Source of the DNA: CAVPMN01 sp963706425
Lineage (GTDB): Bacteria > Actinomycetota > Acidimicrobiia > Acidimicrobiales > Acidimicrobilacustridaceae
Length of the DNA: 64,000 nucleotides
NCBI GenBank assembly: GCA_963706425.1
Contig: CAVPMN010000020.1
Location: forward strand, 1,488,001 to 1,552,000
Direction: 5' to 3'
A model generated the notes under the pieces. The model was given only the letters and a program-made list of their open reading frames with translations. It had not been told where the DNA came from and did not search any database. A program made the position numbers and the translations under genes. This document shows, one piece after another, positions 42,116-53,772 of this stretch; position 1 is the first letter of the stretch; each line of letters begins with the position of its first letter.

Positions 42116-45100
42116 TCACGGCGTCGTCCCCCCGACGCCCGCGAGGGCGATGCTCCAGAAGCGATCGGCCGGCACCGCGGGCGAGAAGAGGAAACCTTGG
42201 GCCCGATCGCAACCCAGCGCGCGCAACTCGGCGAGCTGGCGTTCGGTCTCGACCCCTTCGGCCACGATCCGCAGCCCGAGGGCCCGACCGAGGCTGATGA
42301 TGGCATCGACGATGGCGGTGTCGTCGGGATCGACGCCGAGGCCGTCGACGAACGAGCGATCGATCTTCAACACGTCGACCGGGAGTTGCTTGAGATAGCC
42401 GAGCGACGAGTAGCCGGTGCCAAAGTCGTCGATGGCGATCTCGATGCCCGCGGCCCGCAACGCGGTGAGCGCCTCGAGGCTCGCCTGGGAGTCGGCCATC
42501 AGGGTGGTCTCGGTGATCTCGAGGCAGAGCATGGCGGGCGGGATCCCCGACTCGTCGAGGACGTCGAGCACCACCTTGACCAGGTCGGCTTGCGCGAGCT
42601 GGCGGGTCGAGAGGTTGACGCGCAGCGTCTGGAGCGAGGCCTCGGGATCGTCCCGCCACCTGCCCGCCTGCCGGCAGGCCTCACCGAGCACCCAGAGGCC
42701 GAGATCGACGATGAAACCGGACTCCTCGGCGACCGTGATGAACTGGCTCGCCTCGAGCAGACCATCGGTGGGGTGACGCCAGCGCACGAGCGCCTCGCAA
42801 CCGACGACTCGGCCCGAAGCGATCTCGACCTCGGGCTGGAAGTGGACCTCGAGCTCGTCGAGCTCGATGGCGCGGCGCAAGAAGCTCTCGAGGTGCAGAC
42901 GAGCGGTCGCCTGCGTGCGGAGCTGCTCGTCGAAGATCTCGAAGCAGTCGCGGCCCCGTGCCTTGGCGCGGTACATGGCGGCGTCGGCGTCGCGCAGCAG
43001 GCCCTCGGCGGTGACCTTGCCATTGGCATCGACCGTGCTCGACGCCAGCGCGATCCCGATGCTGGCGGTGGAGAACACGTCGTCGCCGTCGACCGACACG
43101 GGCCGCCGCAGCGCCTGCAGCACCCGCTCGGCGATCGCCACCGCCTCATCGCTGCCGTTCACGTCGGGAAGCAGGATGACGAACTCGTCGCCACCGAGCC
43201 GAGCCACGGTGTCGCCCGCCCTCAGGACGCGCGGCAGGCGACCGCCGACGGCGACGAGGAGCTGGTCGCCGGCGGAGTGCCCGAGCGAGTCGTTGATCAC
43301 CTTGAAGCGATCGAGGTCGAGGAAGAGCACGGCGAGCTCCTCGGCCCGGCGATCGATGCGGGCCAGGGCGTTGTCGAGGTGATCGAGGAACAGCGCCCGG
43401 TTGGCCAGGCCGGTGAGTGGATCGTGCAACGCCTGATGGGCGAGCTCGGCCTCAGTGCTCTTGAGGGCGGTGATGTCGGTGTTCATCACCAGCACGTACT
43501 CGACCTCGCCGTCCTCGTCGAACTCCGGCACCGCCCGGCTCTGGAACCAGCGGGCGCCGTCGCCGACGGGGATCTCCCACTCGCTGTCGTGGCGCTGACC
43601 GGTGTCGAACACCCGTCGAAGCGAGGTGAACCACTGGAGGTAGGCGTCGTGGTTCTGGGCGAACAGCTCGCTGGTCTCACCCAAGAGCTGCTCGCGACTG
43701 AAGGGCAGGAACTCCTCGATCGCCGGGCTCATGAACACCATGCGACCGTCGCGGTCGAACCGCGTGACCACCGCCGGCGAGTTCTCGACCAGGGTGCGGT
43801 AGCGCTCCTCGCTGACCCGCAGGTCGATCTCGTTCTGATGGCGCTCGGTGATGTCCTCGAGGTGGGTCACCAGGTAGCGCAGCGCGCCGTCGCTGCCGCG
43901 CACGGCCGCGCTGTGGGCGCGCAGCCAGCGGACACCGTCGTCGGCTCGCAACGCCCTCAGCTCGTGCGAGACTCGGCTGGCGCGCCCGGTGATGAGGTCG
44001 GCGTAGCGGTCAAGCAGGTCGTCCTGGTCGTCAGGGTGGACCACGTCGATGACCGGCAGGCCGAGCAGGTCGGCCTCGTTGAAGCCCACCAACTCGCAGT
44101 AGGCCTGGTTGACCTGCACGTGGCGTCCGTCCGGGCCGTGCAACGCCATGCCGAGGGGAGCGGAGGTGAAGGCGGTGACGAAGCGCTGCTCGGCGGCGCT
44201 GCGCGCCAACGCCTGCGAGATGATGCCAGCGGCCGAGTTGAGCAGGGCGAGGTGGTCGTCGGACCACATGCGCTCGGTGGCGATGGAGTCGAACCCGATG
44301 AAACCGACGAGTCGGCCCTCGTCGGCGAGCGGGACCGCCAGCGCCGATCGGGTGCCCTGGGGCTCGAGCAGGGCCCGCTCGGCGATCCAGTCGGGGTCGA
44401 GGTCGGAGATGCTCGGGAGGTAGACCGGCTCGAGGTCGCGAAGGGTCGACATCCACTTCGGTGCGGCGGACTGGCGCACGACGCGCGGGCGGGGACGGCC
44501 TGCTGCGGTGGGCGTGGCGTTCCACGCGTGCGTGTTCTCGACCACGCCTCGCTCGTCATCGACCGCGTACACATAGACCCGATCGACGCCCGCGAACGCG
44601 CCGATGTCGGCCAGCGCGTCGGCGATGCCCTCGTCGATCTCGTGGGCGGGGCGCAGGATGAACGACGAGGCCACCCGGGTGAGGAGGTCCTCGAACGCCA
44701 GTCGGTGGCGGAGCGCATCGAGGGTGTGGCGCCCGCCGTCGAGGTCGCGCAACGTGAGGGCCAGGTAGTCGCCTCCGCCGACCCGCAACGCCGGCACCGC
44801 GCTGGCCTCGACGTCGCGTCGGCTGCCATCGGCGTGACGCAGCGCCAGGGCGATGCGGCGATCGCCCTCGCCGACCGCGTCGGCCAGGTCGGCCAGATGG
44901 CCGGCGCCGTCGTCGCCCTCGAGATCGCAGAAGGGCCGGCCCACGAGACTCTGGTGATCGTGACCGAGGAGTCGCCGCACGCCGGGGCTCACATAGGCGA
45001 TGACCCCATCGCCGTCGAGCAGGACCACCACATCGGTGAGCGAGGCCAGCACTCGGTCGAGTTGCTCACGCCCTGCGGTCTTCCCGACGTCGAGCGCGTC

Positions 45101-45196
45101 TGACCAGGGGCCTGCCGCCGGTTGTTCCGCCGTCCCGACATCGGCATCGGTGGTCAGATCGGCCACGATCCGCTCCCCTTGTTGATGCAACGTCAC
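42116..45196 (-). CDS. Multi-PAS/GAF GGDEF-EAL cyclic-di-GMP signalling protein
   Basis: A 1026-residue paralogue of the downstream gene: PAS (about 45-150), GAF (about 165-330), two further PAS domains (about 335-450 and 460-585), GGDEF (about 590-755) and EAL (about 765-1015). Catalytic motifs are intact in both output domains: GGDEF (ARLGGDEFVILL), CEALVRW, NLSTRQ, LEITETT, DDFGTGYSSL and VAEGVET. It could make or break cyclic-di-GMP according to the sensor state. There are no membrane segments. ATG 45196 is used; an in-frame GTG lies 11 codons on. Confidence 0.9.
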   Translation of the reverse strand: MTLHQQGERIVADLTTDADVGTAEQPAAGPWSDALDVGKTAGREQLDRVLASLTDVVVLLDGDGVIAYVSPGVRRLLGHDHQSLVGRPFCDLEGDDGAGHLADLADAVGEGDRRIALALRHADGSRRDVEASAVPALRVGGGDYLALTLRDLDGGRHTLDALRHRLAFEDLLTRVASSFILRPAHEIDEGIADALADIGAFAGVDRVYVYAVDDERGVVENTHAWNATPTAAGRPRPRVVRQSAAPKWMSTLRDLEPVYLPSISDLDPDWIAERALLEPQGTRSALAVPLADEGRLVGFIGFDSIATERMWSDDHLALLNSAAGIISQALARSAAEQRFVTAFTSAPLGMALHGPDGRHVQVNQAYCELVGFNEADLLGLPVIDVVHPDDQDDLLDRYADLITGRASRVSHELRALRADDGVRWLRAHSAAVRGSDGALRYLVTHLEDITERHQNEIDLRVSEERYRTLVENSPAVVTRFDRDGRMVFMSPAIEEFLPFSREQLLGETSELFAQNHDAYLQWFTSLRRVFDTGQRHDSEWEIPVGDGARWFQSRAVPEFDEDGEVEYVLVMNTDITALKSTEAELAHQALHDPLTGLANRALFLDHLDNALARIDRRAEELAVLFLDLDRFKVINDSLGHSAGDQLLVAVGGRLPRVLRAGDTVARLGGDEFVILLPDVNGSDEAVAIAERVLQALRRPVSVDGDDVFSTASIGIALASSTVDANGKVTAEGLLRDADAAMYRAKARGRDCFEIFDEQLRTQATARLHLESFLRRAIELDELEVHFQPEVEIASGRVVGCEALVRWRHPTDGLLEASQFITVAEESGFIVDLGLWVLGEACRQAGRWRDDPEASLQTLRVNLSTRQLAQADLVKVVLDVLDESGIPPAMLCLEITETTLMADSQASLEALTALRAAGIEIAIDDFGTGYSSLGYLKQLPVDVLKIDRSFVDGLGVDPDDTAIVDAIISLGRALGLRIVAEGVETERQLAELRALGCDRAQGFLFSPAVPADRFWSIALAGVGGTTP

Positions 45197-45280
45197 TGTA
45201 CCTGAGCGACCGGGTGGTGTCCTCGGGCCTTCTCACGCACCCTCGGTCGCCCCTTGCGCCTTCCAGTAGCGTCGGCCGCA

Positions 45281-47507
45281 ATGCAGCCGTCGAGAGATCT
45301 CTCGGGCGATTGGCGGGCTATTCCGGCCGACGACGACCTCCGGCGGACCTATCCGGACGCCGACTTCGACGACACCGACTGGCCGACCGCCCCGGTCCCC
45401 GGGCACTGGCGGTCGGTGCCCGCGTCTGGCCGACGAAGACGGTCCGATCCTCTACCGGCGACGCTTCGAGGGCCCCGGCGCCGAGGAGACCGCCGGGCGA
45501 TGGTGGCTCGTGCTCGACGGGGTCTTCTACACGAGCGACGTGTGGCTCGACGGCACGTACGTCGGCGACACCGAGGGGTACTTCTTCCCCCACCGGTTCG
45601 AGGTCACCGAGCTGATGGCCGCCCGTTCGGAGCACGTGCTCGGGCTCGAGGTCGCCTGCGCTCCCCAGGTCGACCGCCGGCGCAAGCGCAACCTCACCGG
45701 GGTCTTCCAACACTGGGACCTGCTCGATCAGGACTGGAACCCAGGAGGCATCTGGCGGCCCGTCCGACTCGAGCGCACGGGCACGGTGCAGATCCGTCAT
45801 CAGCGGGTCCTCTGCCGCGACGCCCAGCCCGAGACGGCCCAGATCTTCGTGCGCGCCGTGCTCGACACGCCCGAGTCGCTCAATGTCACGGTGCGCACCA
45901 CGGTGACCGACCCGTCGGGCGCGGAGGTGGTCGAGCTCGAGCGCGAGCAACCCCTCGCCGCGGGCGAGAACCGCCTCGAGTGGACGGTCACGGTCCCCGA
46001 CCCGCAGCTGTGGTGGCCCTGGTCGCTGGGCGAACAGCCGCTCTACCACGTCGAGACGGCCGTGCTGATCGGCGACGAGGTGAGCGACCGTCGCGACCGA
46101 CCGATCGGCCTGCGCCGCGTCGACCTGCGCAACTGGATCATGTCGGTCAACGGCGAGCGGCTCTTCGTGAAGGGGTCGAACCAGGGACCCAACCGCATGG
46201 CACTCGGTGAAGCGCCCCCGGAGCTGTTCGCCGACGACGTGCAGCTCGCCCGGGACGCCGGGCTCGACCTCCTGCGGGTGCACGCGCACGTCGGTCGGCG
46301 CGAGCTCTACGACGCTGCCGATCGCCTAGGGATGATGCTCTGGCAGGATCTGCCGCTCCAGTGGGGCTACGCACGCGGGGTCAGAGCGCAGGCCAGACGC
46401 CAGGCGCGGGAGGCCGTCGACCTGCTGGCCCACCATCCGTCGGTGGTGGTGTGGTGCGGGCACAACGAACCGCTCGCGATCGACGTCGAGCCGGCGGCAC
46501 TCAGCGATCCGCGCCGCCGCGCCCGCCTCGTGGCCCGCGCCGCAGCCGGGCAGTTCCTCCCCTCGTGGAACCGCAGCGTGCTCGACCACTCGATCGCCGC
46601 GGTGCTCGAGAAGACCGACGGCTCACGACCCGTGATCGCCCACAGCGGCATCCTCCCGCACCCGCCCCAGTTCGACGGCACCGACTCGCACACCTACTTC
46701 GGGTGGTACGCGGGCGAGCAGCGCGACTTCGGCCGCTTGCTGCGATGGTGGCCCCGGCTCGCCCGGTTCGTGTCGGAGTTCGGTGCGCAGGCCGTGCCGG
46801 CCGACGCGTCGTTCCTCGATCCCGACGTCGTGGCCCGACCTCGACTGGGAGCGGGCGGCCCGCACCCACGCGCTCCAGAAGCCGTTCTTCGATCGCTATG
46901 TGCCACCGGAGCGCTACGACACCTTCGACGAATGGCGCACCGCCACCCAGGCCTACCAGGCGGAGTTGATCGCCCGGCACATCGAGACCCTCAGACGCAT
47001 CAAGTACCGACCCTGCGGGGGCTTCGCCCAGTTCAGCTTCGCCGATGGCTATCCGTCGGTGACCTGGTCGGTGCTCGGACACGACCGCCAGCCGAAGCTC
47101 GGCTACGACGCCCTGCGGCGGGCCTGTGCGCCGGTAATCGTGGTGAGCGACCAGCTCCCCCCGACCTGCACCCGGGCGAGCCCCTCCGGGTGCAGATCCA
47201 CGTCGTCAGCGACCGGCGTATCTCACTTGACGATATGCTCTGTTCAGCCGATCTGTACTGGAGACAGGATGGTCAGGAGCGCACCCTCGGTTGGGCATGG
47301 CGGGGTGCCGTCCCCGCGGACGCCTGCGCCCTGGTCGGCATCATCGACACGCTCGCGCCACCAGCCGACGACGACATCGAGCTGCGGCTCACGCTCTCGT
47401 CAGGTGACGACCGCAGCGTGGTGGCCACCAACCGCTACCTCGCGCGCGCCGCGGCCGCCACGCGAGGCCGGGCCCCGCTCGACCTCGGCCCGTCGGCTAG
47501 CCCCTGA
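45281..47507 (+). CDS. Glycoside hydrolase family 2 protein, beta-mannosidase-like (three frame disruptions)
   Basis: About 741 residues: an N-terminal jelly-roll domain (LSGDWRAI, PVPGHWRSV), an immunoglobulin-like domain (VTVPDPQLWWPWSLGEQPLYHV) and a TIM barrel. The acid/base Glu is in VVWCGHNEP (Glu codon 46467-46469) and the nucleophile in RFVSEFGAQ (Glu codon 46776-46778). Breaks lie near 45423, 46832 and 47160. The first two are repaired by one-base deletions (RLADEDGPILYRRRF, then WPDLDWERAARTHALQKPFF); the third lies in a C6 run that probably lacks one C. The order and the LWWPW/GHNEP motifs favour beta-mannosidase-type enzymes. ATG 45281 is used. Divergent from the signalling gene. 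Confidence 0.78.
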
Positions 47508-47621
47508 CGACCCGTCATGGGTAGCGTCTGATCCGGCTCGGGTGATGACTCGCCCCGGCTCTCGTCCCACCGACTTGTCGCGCCGTCGCGGCACCGACTG
47601 GCCCTGCCCGTGGAGGAATGA

Positions 47622-48398
47622 GTGACCGCGACCCAGGATGTGCCTCCGCTCACCCCGAACGTCACCTCGCCGACGATCCGCAAGCCATCGAAGCGGAGTC
47701 CGTTCCCCCTGATCGACCTCTACCGGTCGGCGGTCGGCAAGAAGTGGGTGATGGCCATCACCGGCATCGGCCTCATGGGGTTCGTCTTCGCCCACATGGT
47801 GGGCAACCTCAAGATGTACCTCGGGCCCGAAGACCTCAACCACTACGGCGAGTTCCTCCGCGAGCTGTTGGTGCCGATCCTGCCCCGCACGGTCGCGCTG
47901 TGGCTCATGCGCATCGGGCTGATCGTGATGTTCGCCCTCCACATCCACTCCGCCTACTCGCTCACCCTGCTCAACCGGAAGGCCAGGCCCACGACCTACC
48001 AGTCGCCTCGCGACTACATCGCGGTCAGCTGGGCCGCCCGCACGATGCGCTGGACGGGTGTCATCGTGCTCCTCTTCCTCATCTGGCACCTGGCCGACCT
48101 GACATGGGGCATCTCGTTCGTCAACGGCGAGTTCGTACGCGGCTACCCCTACGAGAACCTCGTGTTCAGCCTCGAGCGCTGGCCAGTGGCGTTGCTCTAC
48201 ATCGTCGCCAACGTCGCCCTGGGATTTCACCTCTACCACGGCGGCTGGAGCATCTTCCAGAGCCTCGGATCGATGAGCCCTCGCTTCAATCCGCGCCACA
48301 ACCCCCTGCGCCGGGGCTTCGCGGCGGGCTTCGCCATCATCGTCGCCGGCATCAACATCACGTTCCCGATCGCCGTGCTGACCGGCGTGGTCGGCTGA
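47622..48398 (+). CDS. sdhC: Succinate dehydrogenase cytochrome b558 subunit
   Basis: A 258-residue membrane anchor with five membrane helices, the fused b558 type found in Bacillus, Bacteroidetes and actinobacteria that replaces separate SdhC and SdhD. Conserved haem-ligand histidines occur in GFVFAHMVGNLKMY, FALHIHSAYSL, FLIWHLADL and GFHLYHGGWSIFQSLG. GTG 47622 follows GGAGGAATGA, a good ribosome-binding site. First gene of sdhCAB. Confidence 0.93.
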   Translation: MTATQDVPPLTPNVTSPTIRKPSKRSPFPLIDLYRSAVGKKWVMAITGIGLMGFVFAHMVGNLKMYLGPEDLNHYGEFLRELLVPILPRTVALWLMRIGLIVMFALHIHSAYSLTLLNRKARPTTYQSPRDYIAVSWAARTMRWTGVIVLLFLIWHLADLTWGISFVNGEFVRGYPYENLVFSLERWPVALLYIVANVALGFHLYHGGWSIFQSLGSMSPRFNPRHNPLRRGFAAGFAIIVAGINITFPIAVLTGVVG

Positions 48399-48430
48399 AA
48401 GGAAACCGTTTCGATGAGGAGCCACAGGCG

Positions 48431-50377
<1,947 letters not shown>

Positions 50378-50392
50378 CCGAGGAGCGACCAC

Positions 50393-51154
50393 GTGAAGCT
50401 GACGCTGAAGGTCTGGCGACAGAGCGGCCCCGACACCCCCGGGACGTTCGAGGTGTACGAGGCCGACCAGATCAAAGAAGAGATGTCGTTCCTCGAGATG
50501 CTCGACATCGTGAACGAGCGGCTCATCGAAGAGGGCCGCGAGCCGATCACGTTCGACAGCGACTGCCGAGAAGGCATCTGTGGCACATGCGGCGTGATGA
50601 TCAACGGCCAGGCGCACGGTCCGTGGAAGGCCACGGCCACGTGCCAGCTGCACATGCGTGCCTTCCACGACGGCGACGAGATCGTCATCGAACCGTGGCG
50701 GGCCGCAGCCTTCCCGATCATCAAGGACCTCATGGTCGACCGCTCGTCGTTCGACGGCATCATCGAGGCCGGCGGCTTCATCACGGTCAACACGGGCGCC
50801 GGGCCCGACGGCAACGAGATCCCCATCCCGAAGCCGGCGGCCGACACCGCCATGGACGCCGCGGCCTGCATCGGCTGTGGAGCCTGCGTGGCCGCCTGCC
50901 CCAACGGCGCCGCCCAGCTCTTCACCTCCGCCAAGCTGGCCCATCTCAACCTGGTGCCCCAAGGCCAGGCGGAGCGGTGGCGACGCACCGAGGACATGGT
51001 CGACACCATGGAAGAGTTCTTCGGGTCGTGCACCAACTACGGCGAGTGCCAGGAAGCCTGCCCGAAAGAGATCCCGATCGACTTCATCGCCTTGATGAAC
51101 CGCGACTACATCCGGGCCAAGGTCAAGAACCGCAAGCTCATCGGCCAGCGCTGA
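50393..51154 (+). CDS. sdhB: Succinate dehydrogenase iron-sulfur subunit
   Basis: A 253-residue electron-transfer subunit with all three clusters visible: [2Fe-2S] ligands Cys58, Cys63, Cys66 and Cys84 (CREGICGTC), [4Fe-4S] CIGCGACVAACP (159-169), and Cys213, Cys219 and Cys223 for the last cluster region. GTG 50393 follows a GAGGAG site. It is the last gene of the sdh operon and is followed by a strong hairpin. Confidence 0.95.
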   Translation: MKLTLKVWRQSGPDTPGTFEVYEADQIKEEMSFLEMLDIVNERLIEEGREPITFDSDCREGICGTCGVMINGQAHGPWKATATCQLHMRAFHDGDEIVIEPWRAAAFPIIKDLMVDRSSFDGIIEAGGFITVNTGAGPDGNEIPIPKPAADTAMDAAACIGCGACVAACPNGAAQLFTSAKLAHLNLVPQGQAERWRRTEDMVDTMEEFFGSCTNYGECQEACPKEIPIDFIALMNRDYIRAKVKNRKLIGQR

Positions 51155-51171
51155 GCCGCCGGCCGACGCGA

Positions 51172-51200
51172 CGACGGCCCGGCAAGCCGCCGGGCCGTCG
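51172..51200. terminator. Strong hairpin after sdhB, between convergent genes
   Basis: A perfect 12-bp stem (51172-51183 with 51189-51200) around a 5-nt loop. It lies 17 bp after the sdhB stop and 21 bp from the stop of the convergent DUF4397 gene, so it can serve both directions. Confidence 0.8.
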
Positions 51201-51221
51201 CGCCGTCAGTCAGGACGATCG

Positions 51222-51974
51222 CTACAGCTTGATCTTCTGCACGATGAACTGGAACGTCCCGTCGGTCGGGTTCCCGACCGCGTAGACGTTCGAGAGCGTC
51301 CGGTTCGCGAGTTGGAACTTCTCGACGCCGGCCACCTTGGCTCCGTTCGACGCCACCTTCACCGCGATGTCGTACTTCAGCGCAGGCAGCTTCAGGTCAG
51401 CCTGCTGACCGTTCGACGCCGGGCCGACGGTCTTCGTGAAGAACTTGGGGAAGAAGCGGTTGAAGGGGAACAGCCCCACGTCGACGTTCACCGCAGGGGC
51501 CGCAGCAGCATGGCGGATCGACAGGCGACCCTCGAACCACGAGGTGCGGGAGACGTCGTTGACGAACACCGCGATCTGGGGTGCACCGGCGGCGGTGAAG
51601 CTCGCGACGGCGGAGAGATTCAGCCCGGCCGGAACCGTGAGGTCCTGCTGGTAGATCGTCTCGCCATCGGTGAGCGCACCATCGTCGCCGGCAGTGGGCG
51701 CGGCCAGGTAGACGGTGTAGTCGGCAGCCGGCAACTCGACCGGACCGACCGTGTTGCCGAACGTGAAGTCGTCGATGAGCAGCCCGGCCGCCGCCGGATC
51801 GCCCTTCGGGCCGGCGAACACGTCGACCTTCGTGCCCGCCGAGTCGAGCGGCAGGCCGTGGGTCACGTAGACCTTCGAGGTGCCGGGACTGCTCGCCCCG
51901 GCGGTGACGGCTGGTGCGATGCTGAGGCCGACGGCGAGCGCGAGGCCCGCGCCGAGTGCACGTTTGATCCGCAT
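51222..51974 (-). CDS. Secreted DUF4397-domain protein
   Basis: A 250-residue exported protein. A clear signal peptide (MRIKRALGAGLALAVGLSIAPAVTAGAS) is followed by a strand-rich domain typical of DUF4397: KVYVTHGLPLDSAGTKVDVFAG, PVELPAADYTVYLAAP and APQIAVFVND. These immunoglobulin-like wall or secreted proteins have no settled function. ATG 51974 is preceded by GGAGGAC. The leader contains a large inverted repeat flanking an AT-rich -10-like sequence. Confidence 0.82.
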   Translation of the reverse strand: MRIKRALGAGLALAVGLSIAPAVTAGASSPGTSKVYVTHGLPLDSAGTKVDVFAGPKGDPAAAGLLIDDFTFGNTVGPVELPAADYTVYLAAPTAGDDGALTDGETIYQQDLTVPAGLNLSAVASFTAAGAPQIAVFVNDVSRTSWFEGRLSIRHAAAAPAVNVDVGLFPFNRFFPKFFTKTVGPASNGQQADLKLPALKYDIAVKVASNGAKVAGVEKFQLANRTLSNVYAVGNPTDGTFQFIVQKIKL

Positions 51975-51993
51975 GTGAGTCCTCCAGAGATCG

Positions 51994-52042
51994 GATCGGT
52001 GATGGTGGGTATTCAGTGCTAAATACGGACCCACCGCCGATC
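51994..52042 (-). promoter_or_regulatory. Inverted repeat around a likely promoter for the DUF4397 gene
   Basis: GATCGG-n4-GGTGGGT (51994-52010) mirrors ACCCACC-n1-CCGATC (52029-52042) around an 18-nt AT-richer centre. On the minus strand the centre contains TATTTAGC, a plausible -10 element, about 45 bp before the start codon. The arms could be an operator or form an RNA hairpin in the leader. Confidence 0.45.
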
Positions 52043-52086
52043 TGGATGACCCGGCGGGCGCGACGGGGTCGATACGATCTGACCCC

Positions 52087-52999
52087 GTGCCCCACAAGCC
52101 TCTCTCCCTTCTCGCGCGCGGCTACTTGATGGGAGCGGCCGATCTCGTGCCCGGCGTCTCCGGGGGCACGGTGGCGCTGGTCACCGGCATCTACGAAGAG
52201 CTGATCGACACGGTGCGCCTGGCCGCCGCGGCGGTCGGCCACCTGCTGCGGGCCGACCTGCCCGGGATGCGCGCTCGGCTCGGCGAGATCCGATGGCTCT
52301 TCATCCTCCCGCTCGGCGCCGGCATCCTGCTGGCGCTGCTCTCGCTGGCGCGCGGCCTCGAACACCTGCTCGAGACCGAGCCGGTGCGCATGGCCGGGCT
52401 CTTCTTCGGATTGGTCGCCGGATCGGTCCTCGCCGCCTTGCCCAGGGTGCGCCATTGGGACGGCGGTCGGGTGATGTCCCTCGCGATCACGGCGGTGGTC
52501 GCGTTCGTCGTGCTGGGGTTCCGCGCCACCGACATCACCGACCCGCCACTGCTCGCCTATTTCTTCGCCGGGTGCCATCGCCATCTGCGCCATGATCCTG
52601 CCGGGTATCTCCGGCTCGTTCATCCTGCTCATGCTGGGCATGTACGACTTGGTCCTCGAAGCGCTCAACGACCGCGAGTTGCTCATCCTCGGGGTGTTCG
52701 CTTTCGGTTGTGCGGTCGGCCTCATGTCGTTCAGCCAGCTGCTGCACTGGGCGCTCGACAACTTCCACGACCTGGTGGTGGCCTCGCTGATCGGCCTGAT
52801 GATCGGCTCGCTGCGGGTGTTGTGGCCGTGGCCCGACGGCACGGAGGGCACCGCCATGTCGTGGCCGTCCGGTGACGTGATCGCCCCCGTGGTGCTGGCC
52901 ATCCTCGGTTTCGCGGTCGTCGTCACCTTCACGGTGGTCGCCGACCGTCTCGAACGCCGAGCCGGCGCCGCCGACTCGGCCGAGCCTGCCGGGAGCTGA
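52087..52999 (+). CDS. DUF368 membrane protein, PopT-like undecaprenyl-phosphate translocase (frame-disrupted)
   Basis: A 303-residue polytopic membrane protein. The DUF368 motifs are GYLMGAADLVPGVSGGTVALVTGIYEELI near the N-terminus and its internal repeat ILPGISGSFILLMLGMYDLVLEAL. Family members (PopT) recycle undecaprenyl phosphate across the membrane for wall synthesis. The frame breaks near 52570 in FFAG; removing one G from GCCGGGTGCC joins FFAGAIAICAMILPG. GTG 52087 is used. The convergent neighbour is a DedA protein, the other known carrier-lipid translocase family. Confidence 0.85.
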
Positions 53000-53013
53000 T
53001 CGGCCCGGGGCGG

Positions 53014-53724
53014 CTAAACGCTCGGCGCGTCGGTCGGAGCCACCGTTGCATCGACCGGCGGTTCGGCGGGGCCCGACGCCGGCGCGGCGTTGCGGGCCTT
53101 GCGCCGCTGGCGCCACACCTCGATGCCGATGGGCACGACCGAGAACAACACGATGACGACGACGGCGATCTCGAGGTTGTCGGCGATGCCGGGGAAGGCG
53201 TGACCCAACCAGTAGCCGAGCTGGGTGAACCCAACGGCCCAGATCACGCCGCCGATGACGTTGAAGCGCACGAACCTGCGGTAGTCCATCTTGCTGACAC
53301 CGGCCACGATGGGGCAGAAGGTGCGCACCACCGGCACGAACCGGGCGAGCACGATGGCCTTGGCGCCGTGGCGCCCGAAGAACTCTTCGGCCTTCTCCAC
53401 GTAGTCGGGCTTGAAGAGCCTCGAACGCGACCTGCGGAAAAGCGACGGGCCGACCCGGCGGCCGAACAGGTAGCCCACCTGGTCGCCGGCGACAGCGGCG
53501 ATGGCGCACCCGATCGACACGATCCAGATGTTGCCGCCAGCCAGATCACCCCGATAGGTGAACAACCCGGCCGCGAACAGCAACGAGTCGCCCGGCAGGA
53601 AGAAGCCGATCATGATGCCGGATTCGGCGAAGATGATGGCGAACAGTCCCAACAGACCGACGGTCTGCAGCAGCTTCTCCGGGTCGATGCCGACGGCCAG
53701 GACGACGGAGAGGATGACGGGCAC
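53014..53724 (-). CDS. DedA-family membrane protein (UptA-like)
   Basis: A 236-residue DedA/VTT-domain protein with about five membrane segments and re-entrant loops. Signature elements are IIFAESGIMIGFFLPGDSLLFAAG (E-x-n-PGD), GDQVGYLFGRRVG and VLARFVPVVRTFCPIVAGVSKMDYRRF. DedA proteins move lipids; the UptA group translocates undecaprenyl phosphate. A Pro/Ala-rich tail follows. The start is ATG or an equivalent at 53724. It converges on the DUF368 gene, with stops 14 bp apart. Confidence 0.9.
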   Translation of the reverse strand: MPVILSVVLAVGIDPEKLLQTVGLLGLFAIIFAESGIMIGFFLPGDSLLFAAGLFTYRGDLAGGNIWIVSIGCAIAAVAGDQVGYLFGRRVGPSLFRRSRSRLFKPDYVEKAEEFFGRHGAKAIVLARFVPVVRTFCPIVAGVSKMDYRRFVRFNVIGGVIWAVGFTQLGYWLGHAFPGIADNLEIAVVVIVLFSVVPIGIEVWRQRRKARNAAPASGPAEPPVDATVAPTDAPSV

Positions 53725-53772
53725 GGGGTGACGCTACTGCGGTGGCTGGTTGAACTCGATCCAGCCCAGGCC

